This document shows, piece by piece, positions 34,920-43,647 of a DNA stretch of 47,513 nucleotides. The DNA lies in the NCBI GenBank assembly GCA_007123775.1, contig SLGK01000110.1, positions 1 through 47,513 of the forward strand, in the 5' to 3' direction. The notes below the pieces were generated by a model that worked only from the letters and a program-made list of their open reading frames with translations, was not told the origin of the DNA and did not search any database. A program made the translations under genes and the position numbers. Positions within the stretch are counted from its first letter, which is position 1. Each line of letters starts with the position of its first letter. This DNA comes from Anaerolineae bacterium. Lineage in GTDB: Bacteria > Chloroflexota > Anaerolineae > Promineifilales > Promineifilaceae.

Positions 34920-35012
34920 GATAGATGGTGGTTACACCGAAAGCTGGGGAGCTAACATTGCTAGCTCCTGCAAAAACTTTATCACAGTTCAACAATTTCA
35001 AGGAGAATAGCA

Positions 35013-36188
35013 ATCAAAGTCCAAGTACAGAATGTCTACAAGGTCTTTGGCAAAACGCCTGCAAAGGCTATTGAATTACTAAAGAACGGTTCGACAAAAG
35101 ACGAAATTCAAGAAAAAACAGGAAATGTTGTTGGCCTTGACAACGTTTCTTTTGACGTAAATCAGGGTGAGATATTTGTCGTGATGGGTCTCTCTGGCTC
35201 AGGCAAATCCACCCTTATCCGCTGCCTTAATCGGCTGATCCCCCCTACCAGTGGCGAAATCTATATAGATGGTGAAGACATTTTGGCCTTTGACAAGGAG
35301 CGTCTGCGTACGTTGCGTCGCCATAAGGTCTCGATGGTCTTTCAGCGCTTTGCCCTGTTTCCGCATAAAACAGTAGTAGAAAACGTGGCCTATGGTTTGA
35401 AGGTACGCGGCATTGGCAAAAAAGAGCGGCGTCAACTGGCACAAGAAACGCTCGATCTGGTGGGCCTGGGTGCCTGGGGCGATTATTATCCGCGCAACCT
35501 GAGTGGTGGTATGCAGCAGCGGGTGGGGCTGGGACGTGCCCTGGCTACCGACCCCGATATTTTGTTGATGGATGAGCCATTTGGGGCGTTAGACCCACTC
35601 ATTCGCCGCGAGATTCAGGAAGAGTTAATTCAGTTGCAGCGAGCAGTCAACAAAACGATTGTCTTTATTACCCATGATTTGCACGAGGCCCTGAAATTGG
35701 GTGACCGGATTGCGATCATGAAAGACGGCCGTTTCGTCCAGGTCGGCACACCCGAAGAAATTGTATCTCAGCCAGCCGATGAATACGTAACCGCTTTTAC
35801 CCAGGATGTTGATCTGGGTCGCGTTATTACTGTGCAATATGCAGCTAAACCGCTCAAACCGTTGTCGCTAAAGATGACCGCACCACAAGCGGCGCAGCAG
35901 TTTGTTACCGAAGGCACCGATGCGCTGTATGTGACCGATGATAATGGACATCCTGTGGGTCTGCTGCGCCGCCAGACAGTTGGAGATAGTCAGTCGGACA
36001 CAGTGGCCCAACTGATGGACGCTAATTTTCCCCAGGCAGAGGGAAGCTGGGAGCTGGCCAATGCCTATCACCTATGTTCACAGGGCGTCCCGGTGGCGGT
36101 GGTAGATAGCAACGGCCGTTTTCAAGGTACTCTTCACTACCGGGACGTACTTTCTACCCTTTCTCCTAACGGCCATAAGCCATCATAA
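35013..36188 (+). CDS. proV: Glycine betaine/proline ABC transporter ATP-binding protein
   Basis: The 391-residue protein has the ProV N-terminus 'IKVQVQNVYKVFGKTPAKAI', Walker A 'GLSGSGKSTLIR', signature 'LSGGMQQRVGLGRALA', Walker B 'ILLMDEPFGALDP' and a CBS-like C-terminal region (about 280-385). It powers osmoprotectant import with ProW and ProX. The coding frame begins well before the first ATG/GTG (35181/35184), which would delete the conserved N-terminus. The best-placed start is ATC at 35013, seven bases after AAGGAG (35000-35005); ATA at 35007 is too close. No ATG, GTG or TTG exists in frame between the upstream stop and 35181. Confidence 0.85.
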   Translation: MKVQVQNVYKVFGKTPAKAIELLKNGSTKDEIQEKTGNVVGLDNVSFDVNQGEIFVVMGLSGSGKSTLIRCLNRLIPPTSGEIYIDGEDILAFDKERLRTLRRHKVSMVFQRFALFPHKTVVENVAYGLKVRGIGKKERRQLAQETLDLVGLGAWGDYYPRNLSGGMQQRVGLGRALATDPDILLMDEPFGALDPLIRREIQEELIQLQRAVNKTIVFITHDLHEALKLGDRIAIMKDGRFVQVGTPEEIVSQPADEYVTAFTQDVDLGRVITVQYAAKPLKPLSLKMTAPQAAQQFVTEGTDALYVTDDNGHPVGLLRRQTVGDSQSDTVAQLMDANFPQAEGSWELANAYHLCSQGVPVAVVDSNGRFQGTLHYRDVLSTLSPNGHKPS

Positions 36189-36291
36189 CAGTTCCTAAAT
36201 CAGGCGTTACTGCTGATTAAAGTGGCCGCCTTAATGGACTCAAGGTAGCCACTGTCTGGCAGTTGACTTAGCTTTGGAGGCAAAAAAACCC

Positions 36292-37161
36292 ATGCCTGAA
36301 TTATTTGATCTATTTACCATTCCCTTACGCGATTGGATTGACACCGGCATTGGCTGGATTGTAGACAACTTCCGCCCCTTCTTCAGGGCCATGCGCGAGC
36401 CGGTCGGCTACGTGTTGGATGGCGTCGAGGCCATCCTGGCTGGTACGCCTTCTATTGTTGTGCTGTTATTGGTGCTGGTACTGGCTACCTGGCTCGCCGG
36501 CTGGCGCATTGGCCTGCCCAGCACGGCTGCTTTAGCCACCCTCGGCTTCGTGGGTATTTGGGATGAGACGATGACCACGCTGTCGCTGGTGATAACGGCC
36601 GTATTATTTTGCACCATCACCGGCATACCGCTCGGCATTCTGGCCGCCCGCAGTAGCCTGTTCTGGGCCATCATGCGCCCCGTGCTGGACATCATGCAGA
36701 CCACCCCCTCATTTGTCTATCTGGTCCCTATTGCTATTTTATTTGGCATCGGCAACGTCTCTGGCATTATTGCCACCATTATCTTTGCCCTGCCTCCCAT
36801 TATTCGCCTGACCAACCTGGGCATTCGCAACGTACCGGCCGATGTGGTGGAAGCGGCTTATGCTTTTGGCTCCACTTCACGCCAGGTTTTGTGGGAAGTA
36901 CAACTACCCCTGGCACGCCCGACCATTCTGGCCGGTCTCAACCAGACCCTGATGCTGGCCCTCTCTATGGTCGTGATCGCCTCGCTGATTGCCGCTGGCG
37001 GACTGGGTACACTGGTACTGCGCGGCATTAGTCGCCTCGACATGGGCCTGGCCACCGTTGGTGGCGTTGGCATCGTCATTTTAGCGATTGTGCTAGACCG
37101 TATTACCCAATCATTGGGCAACGGCCAGGGCAGTACGTTTGAACAACAAAAAACAGCTTAA
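36292..37161 (+). CDS. proW: Glycine betaine/proline ABC transporter permease
   Basis: The 289-residue membrane protein has about six or seven transmembrane helices and the permease EAA-type loop 'DVVEAAYAFGSTSRQVLWEVQLPLARPTILAG'. The section 'DIMQTTPSFVYLVPIAILFGIGNVSGIIATIIFALPPIIRLTNLGIR' is typical of ProW/OpuAB. ATG at 36292 has GGAGG upstream. It follows proV by about 100 bases and precedes proX. Confidence 0.93.
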   Translation: MPELFDLFTIPLRDWIDTGIGWIVDNFRPFFRAMREPVGYVLDGVEAILAGTPSIVVLLLVLVLATWLAGWRIGLPSTAALATLGFVGIWDETMTTLSLVITAVLFCTITGIPLGILAARSSLFWAIMRPVLDIMQTTPSFVYLVPIAILFGIGNVSGIIATIIFALPPIIRLTNLGIRNVPADVVEAAYAFGSTSRQVLWEVQLPLARPTILAGLNQTLMLALSMVVIASLIAAGGLGTLVLRGISRLDMGLATVGGVGIVILAIVLDRITQSLGNGQGSTFEQQKTA

Positions 37162-37315
37162 CTTACACCTGACAACAAAGGTGGTGATTGTAATGTAGCG
37201 CACGACAAAATGATACCTAACGAAGCGAAGCAGGCTTACGTAAATGAATGCATCTCCATACATAAGTGATGCGTAAGTCTTTTCTAAAACTCGATTGATG
37301 AGAAGGAGAAACAAG

Positions 37316-38506
37316 ATGATGTTAAACAAAAAGAGCTTGTATCAGCGATTACTGCTGATTTTGGCTATGTTCATGATGGTTGGTGTTATAGCCGCTTGTG
37401 ATGCCCCCGTTGAGATAGAAGATGTGGTTGACGAGCCTATCACCGATGTGGTCGAAGATGTAGTTGATGATGTTGTTGATCCCGAAGAGCCAACAGAGGA
37501 GCCGGTTGAAGCGCCGGTCGAAGAACCAACAGAAGAACCGGTTGAGGTTGCTTTGCCCGGTGAAGGGCAGCGGCTTAATGTGGCCATGCCTACCTGGGAC
37601 ACCGCCTACTTCCAAAGCTGGGTTGTCTTCCGGCTGGCCGAAGAATTAGGCTATGAGGTAGGCTCGCCAGATATTCTCGACAACCCGCTTTTCTACACCT
37701 CTGTGGCTGAAGGTGACCTGGACTTTTGGGCCGATGGTTGGGTGCCTTTGCACAATACTTTCCTGGAACCGGTGTCTGACCGGGTAGAAATTGCCGGTAC
37801 ACTGGTGCAGGCTGGTGCGCTGCAAGGCTATCTGATAGACAAAGCCACGGCCGAAGAATATGGTATTACCAACTTAGAGGATTTCCGCGATCCGGAAATT
37901 GCTGCCCTCTTTGATACCACGGGCAACGGCCAGGCTAATCTGACCGGTTGTGATCCCGGCTGGGGCTGTGAGCTGGTGATCGAACACCACCTTGACGCCT
38001 ATGATCTGCGCGATCACATCGAACACGATCAGGGCCTTTACTCGGTCCTAATGGCCGATACCGTCTCCCGCTACCAGGCGGGTGAGCCGATCTTCTTCTA
38101 TACCTGGACTCCCAACTGGACTATCGTTGAGTTAGTTCCTGACGAAGACGTGGTATGGATAGAAGTGCCGTTCCCCAGCCTGCCTGACGATCAGGCCGAT
38201 TTTGAAGATGCAACCGTCCTTGATGGCGTTTTGGGCTGTGTCTCTGATCCCTGTGAGATGGGCTTCCCTGGTAACGATATGACTATCGTGGCTAATTCTG
38301 CGTGGCTGAGTGAAAACCCGGCCCTGGAACGCCTTCTTTCACTGGTGGAGATTCCGCTGCTAGACATTGCGGAGCAGAACGCGCTCATGATCGATGGCGA
38401 GGATTCTGACGAAGACATCTTGCGCCATGCGGATGAATGGATTGAAGCAAATCGGGACCTGGTGGATAGCTGGCTAGAAGAAGCGATGGCCGCCGCCAGT
38501 AGTTAA
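37316..38506 (+). CDS. proX: Glycine betaine/proline-binding lipoprotein
   Basis: The 396-residue protein has a lipobox (VIAAC, Cys28), a very acidic linker of Glu/Pro/Val repeats (about 30-80), and a ProX-type ligand domain: 'PTWDTAYFQSWVVFRLAEELGYEV', 'FWADGWVPLHN', 'NLTGCDPGWGCELVIEHHL' and 'TVSRYQAGEPIFFYTWTPNW'. The Cys pair in 'GCDPGWGC' and the Trp residues resemble E. coli ProX. It delivers betaine-like solutes to ProVW from the outer face of the membrane. Two tandem ATGs (37316, 37319) follow AAGGAG. Confidence 0.94.
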   Translation: MMLNKKSLYQRLLLILAMFMMVGVIAACDAPVEIEDVVDEPITDVVEDVVDDVVDPEEPTEEPVEAPVEEPTEEPVEVALPGEGQRLNVAMPTWDTAYFQSWVVFRLAEELGYEVGSPDILDNPLFYTSVAEGDLDFWADGWVPLHNTFLEPVSDRVEIAGTLVQAGALQGYLIDKATAEEYGITNLEDFRDPEIAALFDTTGNGQANLTGCDPGWGCELVIEHHLDAYDLRDHIEHDQGLYSVLMADTVSRYQAGEPIFFYTWTPNWTIVELVPDEDVVWIEVPFPSLPDDQADFEDATVLDGVLGCVSDPCEMGFPGNDMTIVANSAWLSENPALERLLSLVEIPLLDIAEQNALMIDGEDSDEDILRHADEWIEANRDLVDSWLEEAMAAASS

Positions 38507-38518
38507 TCAATTGTTTGT

Positions 38519-38559
38519 AAACCTGCGAGGTCTCGAAGACCTCGCAGGTTTTTCTTTTT
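38519..38559 (+). terminator. proVWX terminator
   Basis: ACCTGCGAGGTCT and AGACCTCGCAGGT form a perfect 13-bp stem with a CGA loop, followed by TTTTTCTTTTT. It also lies at the end of the convergent pgm gene and could act on both strands. Confidence 0.85.
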
Positions 38560-40200
38560 CTACGCACCCATAGCGGCCAGCACGATAGCCTGTGCCTCTT
38601 CGAGTAGTTGGCCTAGATGGCTCTCCCCCTTGAAACTCTCGGCGTAAATCTTATATATGTCTTCTGTGCCGGAGGGCCGGGCGGCGAACCAGCCGTTTTC
38701 GGTGACAACTTTGAGGCCGCCAATGGGGGCGTTGTTGGCCGGGGCGTTGGTCAGCTTGGCCACGATTTGCTCCCCGGCCAGGGTAGCGGCCGTTACCATG
38801 TCGGGTGAAAGCTGCTTGAGCGCGGCTTTTTGGGCAGGCGTGGCCGGGGCATCCAGCCGCCGGTAGACAGGATCGCCGAACCGTTCGGTGAGCGCCTGGT
38901 AATGCTGCGCGGGGTCCTGGCCAGTTACGGCCGTTATCTCCGCCGCCAACAAGTTCAAAATAATGCCATCCTTATCGGTGGTCCAGACCGTGCCGTCATG
39001 GCGCAAGAAAGACGCGCCTGCGCTCTCCTCGCCGCCAAAGCCAAACGAGCCATCGACCAGCCCATCCACAAACCATTTGAAGCCCACCGGCACTTCGGCC
39101 AGTTTGCGATTCAGATGAGCCGCCACTCGGTCAATCATTGAGCTAGAGACCAGCGTTTTGCCCACAGCGGCCGTTTTGGGCCAGTCTGGTCGATTCTGGA
39201 ACAGATACCAGACGCATACGGCCAGGTAATGGTTGGGGTTCATCAGCCCCGCGCTGCGGGTAACAATGCCGTGCCGGTCAAAGTCGGGGTCGTTGCCAAA
39301 GGCAATGTCGAACTGGTCCTTAAGGTCGATTAGACTGGCCATGGCGTAGGGGGAGGAGCAGTCCATGCGAATCTTGCCGTCTTTGTCTACCGTCATGAAG
39401 GAAAAGGTGGGGTCCACGGCGGGGTTGACCACCGTCAGATTCAGCCCATACCGCTCGGCAATTGGCTCCCAATAGGCGATACCGGCCCCGCCCATGGGGT
39501 CTACGCCAATGGACAGCCCGGAGCGGGCGATAGCCTGCAAGTTGACCACCTGCTCCAGGTCGTTGACGTAAGGCGGGATGTAGTCGTACTGTTCGATGTG
39601 GGGCTGCTGCAAAGCGCGGCTGAAGGGAACCCGTTTGATCGCTTCGCCGTTGGCTAGAATCTGGTTGGCTCGCTGCTGAATTTGTTGGGTAACAGCCGTA
39701 TCCGCCGGGCCGCCGCTGGGGGGATTGTACTTAAAGCCACCGTCGCTGGGCGGATTGTGGCTGGGTGTGATAACGATGCCGTCGGCCAGCCCATCCTGGC
39801 GGCCCCGATTGTAGCTTAAAATGGCGTGGGAGATGACGGGGGTGGGGGTGTAGCCTAACCCGGTTTGTAACCTGGTGGTTACTTCGTTGGCGGCTAAAAC
39901 TTCAACGGCCGTTACCAGCGCCGCCTCCGACAAAGCATGGGTGTCCATCCCCAAAAAGAGCGGCCCCGTATACCCCTGCGCCTGGCGATACTCACAAATC
40001 GCTTGCGTAATGGCTAAGATGTGGGCTTCGTTGAAGCTATGGCCCAACGAGGTCCCGCGGTGGCCCGACGTACCAAAAGAGACCAACTGGGTTGGCTCAG
40101 TCGGATTCGGCTGCCGGGTATAATAAGCGGCCATCAGCCGGGGGATATTTTCTAACAAGTCCACAGGGGCCGGTTTTCCGGCCAGTTCATGCAGCGCCAT
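38560..40200 (-). CDS. pgm: Phosphoglucomutase (alpha-D-glucose specific)
   Basis: The 546-residue protein has the N-terminal '[22 protein letters not shown]', phospho-serine loop '[25 protein letters not shown]' (Ser147), metal loop '[13 protein letters not shown]', sugar loop '[11 protein letters not shown]' and phosphate-binding '[16 protein letters not shown]'. These identify the Pgm family interconverting glucose-1- and glucose-6-phosphate, and it links to the alpha-glucosidase gene further on. ATG at 40200 is set by GAGGAGG, itself next to a palindromic repeat. Confidence 0.95.
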   Translation of the reverse strand: MALHELAGKPAPVDLLENIPRLMAAYYTRQPNPTEPTQLVSFGTSGHRGTSLGHSFNEAHILAITQAICEYRQAQGYTGPLFLGMDTHALSEAALVTAVEVLAANEVTTRLQTGLGYTPTPVISHAILSYNRGRQDGLADGIVITPSHNPPSDGGFKYNPPSGGPADTAVTQQIQQRANQILANGEAIKRVPFSRALQQPHIEQYDYIPPYVNDLEQVVNLQAIARSGLSIGVDPMGGAGIAYWEPIAERYGLNLTVVNPAVDPTFSFMTVDKDGKIRMDCSSPYAMASLIDLKDQFDIAFGNDPDFDRHGIVTRSAGLMNPNHYLAVCVWYLFQNRPDWPKTAAVGKTLVSSSMIDRVAAHLNRKLAEVPVGFKWFVDGLVDGSFGFGGEESAGASFLRHDGTVWTTDKDGIILNLLAAEITAVTGQDPAQHYQALTERFGDPVYRRLDAPATPAQKAALKQLSPDMVTAATLAGEQIVAKLTNAPANNAPIGGLKVVTENGWFAARPSGTEDIYKIYAESFKGESHLGQLLEEAQAIVLAAMGA

Positions 40201-40212
40201 GGGAGCCTCCTC

Positions 40213-40262
40213 GTAGTGCGTAGTGCGTAGCAAACCTTCTACGAACTACGCACCACGCACTA
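40213..40262. repeat. Palindrome of GCGTAGT words, third copy
   Basis: GTAGTGCGTAGTGCGTAG on the left pairs with CTACGAACTACGCACCACGC on the right around an 8-base loop. It fills the pgm/queF gap and overlaps the queF stop codon. Confidence 0.7.
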
Positions 40263-40640
40263 TCTTTTCACTTCAGCAACGGCCGTCATTTGCAGCCCGC
40301 CGCGAATATTCTGGATCAAGGTTACTTTGCAGTAAAAAGGCTGCAACTTATCAAACAAATCCTGGGCAATGGTGTGGGCCAGTCCCTCACCAAAAATCCG
40401 CTCCTCACGAAACGTCCACAGGTACAGTTTCAGGCTCTTGCTTTCTACACAAAGCTGGTCGGGCTGGTATTCAATGATGACAGAATTGTAATCTGGCTGT
40501 TCAGTAACGGGGCAAAAGCTGCTCAATTCATCTGACGTAAAGGTAACGCTGGTGACGTTGGCCGGGGCGGGGAATGTTTCTAACGCTTTGCTAGGCTGAT
40601 TCATGGGCTTGCCCAGCTTTTCAAATTCATAAGCTGTCAT
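40260..40640 (-). CDS. queF: NADPH-dependent 7-cyano-7-deazaguanine reductase
   Basis: The 126-residue protein is the unimodal QueF type: catalytic Cys43 in 'SFCPVTEQPD' with Asp50, and the QueF motif 'ESKSLKLYLW' (Glu66-Ser67), then 'EGLAHTIAQDL'. It reduces preQ0 to preQ1 in queuosine synthesis. Length fits the short family. ATG has AGAGGA upstream. None of the other queuosine genes is in the window. I looked for a preQ1 riboswitch upstream and did not see one. Confidence 0.94.
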   Translation of the reverse strand: MTAYEFEKLGKPMNQPSKALETFPAPANVTSVTFTSDELSSFCPVTEQPDYNSVIIEYQPDQLCVESKSLKLYLWTFREERIFGEGLAHTIAQDLFDKLQPFYCKVTLIQNIRGGLQMTAVAEVKR

Positions 40641-40663
40641 CTATTTCCTCTGTAACAGCAACA

Positions 40664-40703
40664 ATCAGTATCCAGTGTGGCCAACCGGCTACTGGATACT
40701 GAT
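40664..40703. repeat. 13-bp inverted repeat upstream of queF
   Basis: ATCAGTATCCAGT and ACTGGATACTGAT are perfect complements with a 14-base loop, located about 25-60 bases upstream of the queF start. It could be an operator, an attenuator hairpin or a stabilising 5' structure. Confidence 0.55.
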
Positions 40704-40735
40704 TTGGACGATTAAAAAACCAAAAGATACTACGT

Positions 40736-40761
40736 CTTTTGCCAGACAATGCTGGCAAAAG
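40736..40761. terminator. Inverted repeat, possible pckA terminator
   Basis: CTTTTGCCAG and CTGGCAAAAG form a 10-bp stem with a 6-base loop. On the minus strand (pckA direction) the run that follows is not a strong T-tract, so termination is only possible. Confidence 0.4.
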
Positions 40762-40829
40762 AAATAATTAATTCTTGAACTGTTGAATTGCTGAATTATT
40801 AATGATCGCTGCGGACAGCGCCATTAACA

Positions 40830-40857
40830 ATTCACAAATTCACAAATTCACAAATTA
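40830..40857. repeat. TTCACAAA tandem repeat
   Basis: Three to four direct copies of AATTCACAA lie in the A+T-rich gap between pckA and queF, just beside a double-hairpin repeat. Likely slippage product; no function seen. Confidence 0.55.
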
Positions 40858-40862
40858 ATTAT

Positions 40863-40904
40863 TATCGACAATTTTTTGTCGATAGAGGCGCTGTTAGCGC
40901 CTAC
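40863..40904. repeat. Double-hairpin intergenic repeat, copy 2
   Basis: The sequence is the same as 82-122 apart from the short joins: ATCGACAA/TTGTCGAT arms with T6 loop, then GGCGC-tgtta-GCGCC and TAC. The last three bases include the pckA stop codon (CTA on this strand), so the element has inserted, or formed, right at the gene end. Confidence 0.7.
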
Positions 40905-42487
40905 ACACGCGGCCCGGCGTTGATGATCGCTTCGCTGCTGCCCTCTTTATAGGCTTCAAAGTTCTTGTTAAATAGAGCAGCCAGTTTATGGGCCTGCTTA
41001 TCAAACGCATCCTTGTCGGCCCAGGTGTTCTTGGGTGTCAGGATTTCATCAGGTACGTTGGGGCAGCTTGTGGGCACGGCCAGACCAAAGATTGGGTCTT
41101 CCACGTAGTCTGCCTTAGCCAGCGAGCCGTCATGGATAGCGTCAATAATGGCGCGGGTGTATTTCAGACTGATGCGCGAGCCAACACCATGTGCGCCGCC
41201 CGTCCAGCCGGTGTTGACCAGCCACACGTCCGCGTCATGCTCCTCAATCTTTTCCGCCAACAGTTCGGCGTACTTGCTGGGATGCCAGACCATAAAGGCG
41301 GCCCCGAAGCAGGCCGAGAAAGTGGCTTGCGGTTCAGTGACGCCCATTTCGGTGCCGGCCACTTTGGCCGTATAGCCGCTAATAAAGTGGTACATGGCCT
41401 GCTCTGGCGTCAGCTTGCTCACCGGAGGCAGTACGCCAAAGGCATCACAGGTTAGCAGAATGATGTTCTTGGGGTGGCCGCCCACGCATGGAATCTTGGC
41501 GTTGTCGATAAACTCAATGGGGTAAGAAGCGCGGGTGTTTTGGGTAATGGAGGTGTCGCTGTAATCGACGGCGTGGGTGTAATCATCATAAACGACGTTT
41601 TCCAAAACGGTACCAAAGCGAATGGCTCTGTAGATTTCTGGTTCGCTTTCGGCCGAGAGGTCAATCGCTTTGGCGTAGCAGCCGCCTTCAATGTTGAAAA
41701 TGCCGTCGTCGTTCCAGCAGTGTTCGTCGTCGCCAATCAGTTGGCGACGCGGGTCGGCTGACAGGGTGGTTTTGCCCGTGCCTGATAGACCAAAGAAGAG
41801 GGAGACGTCGCCGTCGTCCCCTTCGTTGGCGGAACAGTGCATGGAGAGGACGCCTTTCTTGGGCATGATGTAGTTCATGACGGTGAAGACGCCTTTTTTC
41901 ATCTCACCGGCGTATTCGGTGCCTAAGATAACGATTTCTTGCTGCTCAAAAGAGAGGTCTATGCTGGTTTTGGAGGTCATGCCGGTGGTGTAGCGGTTGG
42001 CGGGGAATTGACCGGCGTTGAAGACCACGTAGTCGGGTTCGCCGAAGTTTTCGAGCTGCTCAACAGTAGGACGGATGAGCATGTTATACATGAAGAGGGC
42101 GTGATACGGCCGTGTACAGACAATGCGTACCTTAATCTGCTCTGCCGGATCCCAGCCGGCGAAGCCATCAACCACATACAGCCGTTTCAGCGTATTCAGG
42201 TAGTCAATGGCACGCTCGCGGTTAATCTGGAAAGTTAGCTCATTGACGGCCACATTAACAGCACCCCACCAGATGTTATCTTTAGAGTCATCATGTTCCA
42301 CGATACGTTTATCGTTGGGGCTGCGGCCGGTCTTAGCTCCGGAGCGGACCATAACAGCCCCAGAATCAGCAATAGCCGCTTCCTCTTCATAGGTCAGTGC
42401 TTCTTCATACAAGACCGGTGGTGTGACGTTGCGTACGATTTCGGTCACGTCGATACCATATTGTTTCAGATTAAATTCGTTAAACAT
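40901..42487 (-). CDS. pckA: Phosphoenolpyruvate carboxykinase (ATP)
   Basis: The 528-residue protein has '[15 protein letters not shown]', the kinase P-loop '[14 protein letters not shown]' with Lys239, metal/oxaloacetate-binding '[23 protein letters not shown]' and '[15 protein letters not shown]'. It converts oxaloacetate and ATP to phosphoenolpyruvate, the entry to gluconeogenesis. ATG at 42487 follows AAGGAGATAT. The last two residues and the stop run into a repeat. No neighbour is clearly linked in pathway apart from pgm. Confidence 0.96.
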   Translation of the reverse strand: MFNEFNLKQYGIDVTEIVRNVTPPVLYEEALTYEEEAAIADSGAVMVRSGAKTGRSPNDKRIVEHDDSKDNIWWGAVNVAVNELTFQINRERAIDYLNTLKRLYVVDGFAGWDPAEQIKVRIVCTRPYHALFMYNMLIRPTVEQLENFGEPDYVVFNAGQFPANRYTTGMTSKTSIDLSFEQQEIVILGTEYAGEMKKGVFTVMNYIMPKKGVLSMHCSANEGDDGDVSLFFGLSGTGKTTLSADPRRQLIGDDEHCWNDDGIFNIEGGCYAKAIDLSAESEPEIYRAIRFGTVLENVVYDDYTHAVDYSDTSITQNTRASYPIEFIDNAKIPCVGGHPKNIILLTCDAFGVLPPVSKLTPEQAMYHFISGYTAKVAGTEMGVTEPQATFSACFGAAFMVWHPSKYAELLAEKIEEHDADVWLVNTGWTGGAHGVGSRISLKYTRAIIDAIHDGSLAKADYVEDPIFGLAVPTSCPNVPDEILTPKNTWADKDAFDKQAHKLAALFNKNFEAYKEGSSEAIINAGPRV

Positions 42488-42640
42488 TCATATCTCCTTA
42501 AAGGCTAAATGCAGGCTTATGGCAGCCATAAACGCTTACACATTGATCGCTATTTGGTCAAAAAAATGGTCATGTCTAAAGAATACAGCGCATAGTGTCC
42601 AATTGACACTGACAGATGTCATAACATCACCTGTCAGGTG

Positions 42641-43573
42641 TCAGGACGTCGTGGTGGTAAAGTCGATTATCCACCGTAGCAGGTTAATGCTTATCAATAA
42701 AGCACCTTCCCACCGCGTAAGACGCCAGCCGGTTCGCATCATAATCACAACTAGAATGACCATTCCTGATAAAAGTATGAGGCTGTTCATGCCGGCCGGA
42801 TCGATTTGCATCGTTCCCGCTTGTATAATACCAGCTAATCCGAGTACTCCCAAGAGATTAAAGAGGTCACTGCCAATTAGATTGCCTAGAGAAATACCCT
42901 CATGGCCGCGCAGTACGCCAATCAAAGAGGTGGCCATTTCGGGCGCAGACGTGCCGGCCGCCACGATGGTGACGCCGATAACCCATTCAGAAATACCCAA
43001 AACGCGGGCAATATCCACGGCCGAATCAACCAAAAAATGGCCGCTGGTGACGATCAGGACAATGCCAGCCAAAAAACGAGGGATGTCGCGCCATTCAAAA
43101 TCCCCCTCCGGAATCTCATCAATGGGTGTCTCACGCTGGTAAAACAGGTAGCCGATGTAGATGAACAGAAGGCTAAGCATAAAAAAGCCTTCATACCGCT
43201 GTAACGTCAGGTCGCGCATAAAGAACAGCAGCACAAGGGTAGCCCCTATCAGGACTAACCCTTCGCGGTAGACCAGTTTCTTATTGGTCTGAATAGCGCG
43301 CACCATGATCACGCTGCCCAAAATAAAGCCGAGGTTGAAGATGTTAGAGCCAACCACGTTGCTGACTGAAATGTCGGCCTGATCTTTGAGCGTAGCCGCT
43401 ATGGTGATGGCAAATTCGGGGGCTGAGGTGCCAAAGGCAACGACGGTCAGCCCAATGACCAGTTCCGAGACCCCCAGCCGGCGCGACATGCGGGAGGCTG
43501 CTTCTACAATCAAGGTGGCGCCGTAGCCCAGGCCCACTGTACAGCCAATAATAATAACGATATCTAGTAGCAT
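42641..43573 (-). CDS. Na+/Ca2+ antiporter family protein (YrbG-like)
   Basis: The 310-residue protein has ten or so membrane helices and the two alpha-repeat signatures of the CaCA superfamily: 'VVAFGTSAPEFAITIAATL' in the first half and 'IVAAGTSAPEMATSLIGVLRGHEG' in the second, with 'NVVGSNIFNLGFILG' and 'NLIGSDLFNLLGVLG' after each. This fits the YrbG-type exchanger that moves Ca2+ against Na+ or H+. Start ATG has a weak AAGGAT upstream. Confidence 0.93.
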   Translation of the reverse strand: MLLDIVIIIGCTVGLGYGATLIVEAASRMSRRLGVSELVIGLTVVAFGTSAPEFAITIAATLKDQADISVSNVVGSNIFNLGFILGSVIMVRAIQTNKKLVYREGLVLIGATLVLLFFMRDLTLQRYEGFFMLSLLFIYIGYLFYQRETPIDEIPEGDFEWRDIPRFLAGIVLIVTSGHFLVDSAVDIARVLGISEWVIGVTIVAAGTSAPEMATSLIGVLRGHEGISLGNLIGSDLFNLLGVLGLAGIIQAGTMQIDPAGMNSLILLSGMVILVVIMMRTGWRLTRWEGALLISINLLRWIIDFTTTTS

Positions 43574-43647
43574 TTAGATGAGGTTATCCTTCTTTTTCGG
43601 GATATTTGTGCGATTTGCCATGAGGCAGGATTGTAGCCTGTTTGGGA

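Noticed and set aside
35007-35009. ATA as start codon of proV (giving an (M)AIK... start as in E. coli ProV)
   Set aside because: It lies one base after AAGGAG, too close for initiation; ATC two codons later has normal spacing.
40641-40700. preQ1 riboswitch upstream of queF
   Set aside because: The leader lacks the conserved short hairpin plus A-rich tail of preQ1 classes; only a plain inverted repeat is seen.
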